DNA of 18,480 nucleotides from DAOTTI01 sp034437795. GTDB lineage: Bacteria > Chloroflexota > UBA11872 > UBA12225. This document shows, in pieces, positions 13,383 through 18,480 of this stretch. The notes below the pieces were generated by a model. It was given only the letters and a program-made list of their open reading frames with translations, was not told where the DNA came from and searched no databases. The stretch covers positions 1 to 18,480 of the forward strand of contig DAOTTI010000028.1 of NCBI GenBank assembly GCA_034437795.1, in the 5' to 3' direction. The first letter of the stretch is position 1. Every line of letters starts with the position of its first letter. A program made the translations under genes and the position numbers.

Positions 13383-14183
13383 ATGCAGGCCGTTCCGCTC
13401 GGGTTTTACCTGTTCCTGGTTGAGCTGGCTGCCGGTGGGGTGCTCGTCTCGGTGCTGCTGGACTGGGAAGGCGAGGTGAGCCCCGGCTTTCTGCTGCTCA
13501 ACGGCGTCTTCCTGGTGGCCTTCGCCGCTGCCGGCGTCTGGCTGCGCGTCCTGCTGCCGGCGCCGGCGCTGGTGCCCTATCCCGCCGACGCCGCCCTGAT
13601 GAGCCTGGAGCCGGCCGTCTGGGGGACCTTTACCGGCCTGGCCGCCGGCCATCTGGTCTGGCTCAAGCTCGATCGCCGCGCCGCCGGCCGGGTGTTCGGG
13701 CTGCTGGCCGGGCTGGCGGGGGTGGTGGGGCTGGCGCTGAGCGCCGGCGCCTACCGGCCACCGGACGTGCCGGCGCCCGTCGTCGCCGGCTCCTTTCTGG
13801 CGGCGGCCCTGGCCCTGGGCACGGTCTGGAGCGGCATGATGCTGGGGCACTGGTACCTGGTTACGCCCCTTCTGTCTACCAGACCGCTCTTGCGTCTGAA
13901 TGCCGGCTTGGCCGCCGCCCTCATCATCCAGGCGGGGGCGCTGGCCCTGGCGGCCGTAGCTGGCGCTGCCGGCCTGGCGCGGGCCACGGCGACATGGCCC
14001 TTCTGGTTGCGGGTAGGGGTCGGCATCGCCTTCCCGCTGGCCCTCAGCGTGATGGTCTGGCGCACGGCCCGCGTGCGTTCGATGATGTCGGCTACCGGCC
14101 TGCTCTACGTCGCCCTGGGCGCTGTCCTGGCCGGCGAGATCATTGCCAAGGCGCTTCTGTTCATCGCCCAGGCCCCCGTGTAG
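13383..14183 (+). CDS. Integral membrane protein with eight predicted helices, function unknown
   Basis: A 266-residue, highly hydrophobic protein. Helices are visible at about 7-27, 34-57, 75-96, 103-121, 132-153, 172-194, 206-227 and 235-262. Helix 1 (GFYLFLVELAAGGVLVSVLL) resembles the first helix of NrfD/PsrC-type quinol-binding membrane subunits, but the match is short. Two histidines lie at helix ends, His90 (LAAGHLVWLKL) and His156 (MMLGHWYLVTPLL), and could bind haem or a metal; this is speculation. Start: ATG at 13383, with AGGTGG directly before it, a short spacing, and no in-frame alternative upstream. It is the only plus-strand gene in the right half, stands behind a strong promoter, and converges on the kinase gene with a 20-base gap. 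Confidence 0.8.
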   Translation: MQAVPLGFYLFLVELAAGGVLVSVLLDWEGEVSPGFLLLNGVFLVAFAAAGVWLRVLLPAPALVPYPADAALMSLEPAVWGTFTGLAAGHLVWLKLDRRAAGRVFGLLAGLAGVVGLALSAGAYRPPDVPAPVVAGSFLAAALALGTVWSGMMLGHWYLVTPLLSTRPLLRLNAGLAAALIIQAGALALAAVAGAAGLARATATWPFWLRVGVGIAFPLALSVMVWRTARVRSMMSATGLLYVALGAVLAGEIIAKALLFIAQAPV

Positions 14184-14203
14184 CCTCGCGGCGGGTCCCA
14201 CCA

Positions 14204-15847
14204 TCAGTGCTTGCCGCGCCCGCGGCCGCGGCGCTCATCCCGATCGTCGCGGTCATCACGGTCATCGCGCTCTCCCTTGTCGTCCGGCTTGCCGCGGACC
14301 GGCGCCTGGATCAGGCGCACCGGCGCCGTGGCGATGGCGGTGGCGGTCGGCGCCGCCGTCGCCGTGGGTACCGGCGTGGGGGCCGGTACGGCGGTGGGTG
14401 GTTGCTGGATGGTCGAGGCGGCCACAGTGGTCGTGGGGGCGGGGCCGGCCCTGGCTCCGCTGCTCAGCGTCCCCTCTGCAATGCCGCGGATGGCGAGCAC
14501 GACGAACGGAATTGCCGCCACTGCGGCCAGCAGCGGCGCGGGCCGCCGGCCGGCCCTCTCCCGCGCTGGCGGCCGGGCGCCGGCCGGGACCCAGCCCAGA
14601 CGTTCCACCGCGGCGCGCGCCAGACGCCGGACGTCCCCAACGCGCGAACGCAGCGCGGTGGTCAGGGAGCCAGGCTGGAGCCCCAGCGCTCCCTCGCCTC
14701 GGACCTTGAACGCGGAACCTTGAGCCCGGCGCAGCACGGCGGCCGGGAGCGTGCGGGCAAGGGCGTGACGAAGCCATGGCGCGACTACGGCCGCTGGCCC
14801 CTGATCGGCTCGGCCATTCTGCGCCCCACGCGTGAGGGGCCGCGTGATAGCGGGCATGGCCGCCCGCGCCGCAGGGAGGGCGGCCGTAGGACTGCCGGCA
14901 GCGTGCAGCCCGGCGCGCAGCGCTTCCGCCACGCAAGCAACGTCGGCCAGGCGCTGGGCCGGATCACGGCGCAGCATCCGCGCCACGAGCGCATCCAGCC
15001 AGGGCGGCACGTCCGCGCGGTAAGCCCGCACCGGCGGGGCCTCTTCCACTAGGCGGCGGGAGAGCGCCGCTGCCGGCGTCGCCCCCTCGAAGGGCAGGCG
15101 GCCGGTGAGCATCTGGAACAGGCTGACGCCCAGGCTATAGATGTCGGTGCGGGGGGTGGCCGGCTGCCCCGACAGCAGCTCCGGCGCGACGTATGCCGCC
15201 GACCCCATGACCAGGCCGGTCGCGGTGTAGGTGCCGGTGGCGTCGTGGCTTCGGGCGATCCCGAAGTCGGCCAGCTTGGCGTGGATTGGTAACGGGCCGG
15301 CGGGGGCGCCGTCCGTGGCCGCCGGCTGCTGGCCAGGGGTGGGGGTGGCCGAAGGCGAGTAGAGCAGGATGTTGTGCGGCTTGACGTCGCGATGGATGAT
15401 CCCCTGCCGATGGGCGAACTCCAGCGCCTCCGCCACCTGCAGGGCGACGCATACCGCCTCGGCGATGGACAGCGGGCCGCGGGCCAGGCGCTGCTGCAGC
15501 GACTCCCCCTGGACCAGCTCTATCACCAGCACCACCGTGCCGTCGGTGGTGACCCCTGAATCCAGCAGGCGCACGATGTGGCGATGCGGCAGGCGCGCCA
15601 CGGCCCGCGCCTCGGCCAGGAGCCGGCGGCGTGACGGCGCGTCGGCCGCCAGATGCGGCACCAGGAGCTTGATGGCGACCGGCTGCCCGGTCTGGACATC
15701 GGTGCCCCGATGCACCCTAGCCATCCCGCCGCGGCCGATCACCGGCCCGAGCCGGTACCGCCCCAGGAGCAGGTGGTCCTCACCGCGCCGGCTGCGCTCT
15801 GGCTCGATGGAGAGGACCTGTGTCGTATCGGCTGGCACGCTCGTCAT
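14204..15847 (-). CDS. PknB-like Ser/Thr protein kinase with one membrane segment and a Pro/Thr-rich outer tail
   Basis: A complete bacterial Hanks-type kinase (547 residues from the ATG at 15847): Gly-rich loop VIGRGGMARVHRG (36-48), VAIK with the ATP lysine 60, glutamate 79 in LLAEARAV, catalytic loop IIHRDVKPHNILL with Asp155, LADFGIAR with Asp194, and AYVAPELL (218-225). About 25 Pro/Ala/Gly-rich residues are inserted between the catalytic loop and DFG, where most kinases have under 10. A helix at about 437-454 (APLLAAVAAIPFVVLAI) spans the membrane; the outside part is a Pro/Thr-rich tract and a repetitive charged end (DDRDDRDDRDERRGRGRGKH), with no PASTA repeats. An in-frame ATG at 15889 is an alternative start; neither has a good ribosome-binding site. 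It follows the phosphatase-PBP gene on the same strand, so kinase and phosphatase probably act on common targets. Confidence 0.93.
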   Translation of the reverse strand: MTSVPADTTQVLSIEPERSRRGEDHLLLGRYRLGPVIGRGGMARVHRGTDVQTGQPVAIKLLVPHLAADAPSRRRLLAEARAVARLPHRHIVRLLDSGVTTDGTVVLVIELVQGESLQQRLARGPLSIAEAVCVALQVAEALEFAHRQGIIHRDVKPHNILLYSPSATPTPGQQPAATDGAPAGPLPIHAKLADFGIARSHDATGTYTATGLVMGSAAYVAPELLSGQPATPRTDIYSLGVSLFQMLTGRLPFEGATPAAALSRRLVEEAPPVRAYRADVPPWLDALVARMLRRDPAQRLADVACVAEALRAGLHAAGSPTAALPAARAAMPAITRPLTRGAQNGRADQGPAAVVAPWLRHALARTLPAAVLRRAQGSAFKVRGEGALGLQPGSLTTALRSRVGDVRRLARAAVERLGWVPAGARPPARERAGRRPAPLLAAVAAIPFVVLAIRGIAEGTLSSGARAGPAPTTTVAASTIQQPPTAVPAPTPVPTATAAPTATAIATAPVRLIQAPVRGKPDDKGERDDRDDRDDRDERRGRGRGKH

Positions 15848-15999
15848 TTCACAACGTCCGTCGGCCCTGGATCGATAGGCGTCCGCCATGGCCGCAGGCC
15901 AGGCGACGCTCGCCGCACCGCCCTCCGCCGGTACGGCCCAACCAGGGGAGCGTCGCGGGGCGGACCGTGCCCTTCGTTCAGGTGCCGCACCGCCGTCCG

Positions 16000-16031
16000 C
16001 GGCCGGTACGGTGCAACAACCGTACCGGCCG
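16000..16031. other. 13-bp perfect hairpin between the phosphatase-PBP and kinase genes
   Basis: CGGCCGGTACGGT (16000-16012) pairs perfectly with ACCGTACCGGCCG (16019-16031) around the 6-base loop GCAACA. It lies in the 298-base gap between two same-strand genes, where no other gene is seen. No T-tract follows on either strand, so it may act in transcript processing, stability or attenuation rather than as a simple terminator. Confidence 0.55.
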
Positions 16032-16145
16032 GCCAGGAAGGGCAGACGGGCCTGGCGCGCGCCGGCGGGCCGGCAGAGCGGTGACCAGGGGGCGCGGGGC
16101 CACAGTCGACGCGGCCGGCGCCGGACGGCAGCGCAGGTAATGCGC

Positions 16146-18480
16146 TCACCGCAGGGCCGCCTCTAGCACGCGTCGCGCCACGGGCGCGGCCACCCGCGAG
16201 CCCTCGCCTCCGTACTCGATCATGACCACGACCGCCGCCGCCGGCGCGTCGACCGGCGCAAAGCAGGCGAACCAGGCGTGGGGCGGGCGCCCAGGAGCGG
16301 TCTCGGCGGTCCCCGTCTTGCCCGCGGCCAGCGAGGCCAGGGGAGAGCCCTGAAAGACGAACGCCGCCGTCCCATTGGGCGAGCCGATCACCCCCTGCAG
16401 GCCGGTCCGAATGGCCTGCAAGGTGGCTGCGCTCCACGGCAAGGACCGCTCCAGGGAGCCGCTGAGCGAGCGCTCCACGTTCCCGCCAGGGAGCTGGGCC
16501 CGATCCAACAGGCGCGGCCCCTTGATCGTGCCTCCCGCCGCGATGGCGGCGTAGAGACCGGCCAGCTGCAACGGCGTCACCAGCAGGTAGCCCTGGCCGA
16601 TGGAGAGGTTGACCGCGTCCCCCCGCGTCCATGGCTGGCGCAGGGCCTGGCGTTTCCAGGCCGGCCCAGGCACGAGCCCGCGCGCCTCGCCGCCGGGCAG
16701 GGCGCCGGTGGGCGAGCCGAAGCCGCAGCCGGCGGCGAAGGCGGGCAGGTAGTCCTCGTCGATCTCGTCCAGGCGCTTGCCCACCTCGTAGAAGACGACG
16801 TCGCAGGACTGGGTCAGGCCGGAGACGAGGTCGATCCGGCCGTGGCCGGTCTTGAGCCAGCACTCCTGCGTCACGCCGGGCAGTCCCGTCCAGCGGCCGG
16901 TGCAGGTGAAGGTCGCGTCGGGCGGGAACGCGCCCCGCTCCAGGGCGGCGGCCATCGAGATGACCTTGAAGACCGAGCCGGGCGGGTACTGGCCCTGGGC
17001 CGGCCGGTTCAGCAGGGGCTGGCCGGGATCGGTCAGGATGGCGGTAACGCCCTGCGCGGTGGCGAAGGCGGTGGGGTCGTAGCGCGGGTAGGTGGCCAGG
17101 GCGCGGATCCCCCCGTCACGCGGATCGATCACGACCACGCTGCCGGGCCGGTTGCCCAGGGCCGCCTCGGCCTCTGCCTGCAGGTCGAGGTCGAGGGTGA
17201 GCACGACATGCTCGCCTGGCCGCGCCGGCACGGTGGAGAGCGTGGCCGCGACCTCGCCGCTGGGGGTGATGACGGTCAGGCGCCCGCCCCGCTGGCCGGC
17301 TAGCGCGCCCTCGGCGGCCGCCTCCACTCCGGCCTTGCCGATCCGGTCGCCGGCGACGTAGCCCTTCTCGGCCAGCTGCTGGAGCTCCTCCGCGCTCACC
17401 TCGCCGGTGTAGCCGACCACTGGGCCCGCCGTGGCGCCCTGCGGGTAGGCGCGCGGGCCGGTGGGGTCTGCCGCGTCGCTCAGCGCCAGCGGCCGGCCGT
17501 GCTGGTCCAGGATGGCGCCCCGCAGCGCCGGCTCGGCGAAGGCCCGCACCAGCCGCCCGCCGGCCAGCTCCGGCAGGATGACGGCGGGCGTCCAGGCCAC
17601 CCGCCACTGCCCGTCCTCCCAGCGCACCGGCAGCTCATTCTCGCGCCGCAGCTCGCCGAAGCGGGCCGTGGTGTAGATGGCCTCAAAGGGGATGCTCGCC
17701 TCGCCGGCCCCGAGCGCCAGCGGCGCTGCCCCCCGCAGGGTGGCGGTAAAGCGGGTCAGCGTCATCTCGGCGGCGATGGCCTGGTGGCGCTTGACGAAGG
17801 CGTCCTGCTCAATCGCGCGCTGCGCGCCACGCGTGAGGAAGGCGTACAGCTCGCCGTAGCTGCCCGCCGCCCATGCCTGGAGGTACGCTTCGGCCACGGG
17901 CAAGGGCGACGGGCGGACCAGGGACGTGGCAAGCGACCAGGCCCGCGGCGCTGCCCATGCCGCCGCGGCCGCGGCGGCGACCGCCCCCGCCCCCACTGCC
18001 CCGTGGACGAGCACCGGCCGGCGCGGCGTGGCCAGCGCCCGCCGGAGGTGGAATGGGTCGCCGGCCGTCCCGTCCGGCGCGCAGACGACGATGGTGGCGT
18101 CGTCGCTTGCCTGGAGGTGGTCGAGGCGGGCCATCAGCGAGCGCAGGACGGCGACCGCCGGCAGGGTCGAAGTCCCGTCGGACCGGAGCTGGCGCGTGAA
18201 CTCTGCGGGGTCAATGACGTTCGATACGCCGTCGGTACAGAGCAGCAGCCAGCCGTCGACGTCCCGTTCCGTGGTCAGGGCGTCAAACTCACACGCGCCC
18301 GGAAGCCCCAGGCAGCGCGTGATCACGTGGCGCATCGGGTGCTGCGCGGCCTCCCTGGTGTCCAGCCGGCCGGCCGCGATCTCTTCTGCGATCCAGGTGT
18401 GGTCGCGCGTGAGCCGGCGCACGGAGCCACCGCCGACCAGATAGGCGCGGCTGTCGCCGGCGTGCACCAGCGCGATCGAG
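16146..18480 (-). CDS. Fusion of a PP2C phosphatase domain to a class B penicillin-binding protein (5' end outside the window)
   Basis: One uninterrupted frame. Numbering starts at the GTG at 18467, which is internal: the frame is open to the right edge and the preceding codons read SIAL before VHAGDSRAYLV. Residues 1-130 are the second half of a PP2C Ser/Thr phosphatase: HAGDSRAYL, LLLCTDGVSNVI with metal ligand Asp79, and SDDATIVV with Asp122/123. Residues about 151-178 form one Ala-rich membrane helix. Residues about 189-297 resemble the MecA_N/NTF2-like domain (VAEAYLQAWAAGSYGELYAFL). Then comes the PBP dimerisation region (RGAILDQHGRPLA, 316-328) and the transpeptidase, with SVFK (498-501, nucleophile Ser498), SCD (554-556) and KTGT (717-720). 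Topology would put the phosphatase inside and the transpeptidase outside. The kinase gene follows. The N-terminal phosphatase motifs are outside the window, so activity cannot be judged fully. Confidence 0.92.
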   Translation of the reverse strand, partial: SIALVHAGDSRAYLVGGGSVRRLTRDHTWIAEEIAAGRLDTREAAQHPMRHVITRCLGLPGACEFDALTTERDVDGWLLLCTDGVSNVIDPAEFTRQLRSDGTSTLPAVAVLRSLMARLDHLQASDDATIVVCAPDGTAGDPFHLRRALATPRRPVLVHGAVGAGAVAAAAAAAWAAPRAWSLATSLVRPSPLPVAEAYLQAWAAGSYGELYAFLTRGAQRAIEQDAFVKRHQAIAAEMTLTRFTATLRGAAPLALGAGEASIPFEAIYTTARFGELRRENELPVRWEDGQWRVAWTPAVILPELAGGRLVRAFAEPALRGAILDQHGRPLALSDAADPTGPRAYPQGATAGPVVGYTGEVSAEELQQLAEKGYVAGDRIGKAGVEAAAEGALAGQRGGRLTVITPSGEVAATLSTVPARPGEHVVLTLDLDLQAEAEAALGNRPGSVVVIDPRDGGIRALATYPRYDPTAFATAQGVTAILTDPGQPLLNRPAQGQYPPGSVFKVISMAAALERGAFPPDATFTCTGRWTGLPGVTQECWLKTGHGRIDLVSGLTQSCDVVFYEVGKRLDEIDEDYLPAFAAGCGFGSPTGALPGGEARGLVPGPAWKRQALRQPWTRGDAVNLSIGQGYLLVTPLQLAGLYAAIAAGGTIKGPRLLDRAQLPGGNVERSLSGSLERSLPWSAATLQAIRTGLQGVIGSPNGTAAFVFQGSPLASLAAGKTGTAETAPGRPPHAWFACFAPVDAPAAAVVVMIEYGGEGSRVAAPVARRVLEAALR

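Noticed and set aside
15844..16863. 339-residue minus-strand open frame overlapping the PBP gene
   Set aside because: Extremely Arg- and Ala-rich, in another frame of the transpeptidase domain, with no motif; typical GC-rich shadow frame.

Overview
This 18.5 kb window comes from a very GC-rich bacterial chromosome. The mix of genes (a YvcK-family protein with membrane segments, a family-5 peptide-binding lipoprotein, a PknB-like kinase beside a phosphatase/penicillin-binding protein, type I glutamine synthetase) and the many GAGCCCTCACCC...CTCTCCC...GGGAGAGG intergenic repeats suggest a Chloroflexota-like organism, perhaps near Thermomicrobia. That placement is an inference; no rRNA or marker gene is present. 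No tRNA, rRNA, transposase, CRISPR array or phage gene was seen.

Left part (1-3586, plus strand): the 3' end of a ComM/YifB-type Mg-chelatase AAA ATPase; an 81-residue zinc-ribbon protein behind a plausible promoter; a stretch with two related hairpins and a dispersed repeat; an unrecognised 250-residue protein translationally coupled (GTGA overlap) to a family-2 glycosyltransferase with a C-terminal coiled coil; then a small acidic protein.

Middle part (3628-13055, all minus strand): a regulator joining a MerR-like helix-turn-helix to two Lrp/RAM-like ligand domains; a membrane-anchored YvcK with a large low-complexity insertion; a free-standing PucR-type helix-turn-helix protein directly downstream of glutamine synthetase (glnA); an orphan HPr-kinase-like P-loop protein; a small secreted protein; and an orphan Tat-exported peptide-binding protein. 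Several of these deal with nitrogen, amino-acid or carbon status, but the gaps hold repeats and hairpins, so they are probably separate units and not one operon.

Right part: a plus-strand eight-helix membrane protein behind a strong sigma-70-like promoter that has a palindrome between its -35 and -10 boxes. Converging on it is a minus-strand pair: a Ser/Thr kinase preceded by a single polypeptide that carries a PP2C phosphatase domain, one membrane segment and a complete class B penicillin-binding protein. The phosphatase-PBP fusion runs off the right edge and is the most striking object here. It physically joins two functions that are separate neighbouring genes in the actinobacterial pstP-rodA-pbpA-pknA-pknB cluster, next to a kinase that would be its natural counterpart. 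The other leading observations are the double-RAM MerR regulator, the YvcK insertion, the glnA/PucR arrangement and the four-copy tandem hairpin array.
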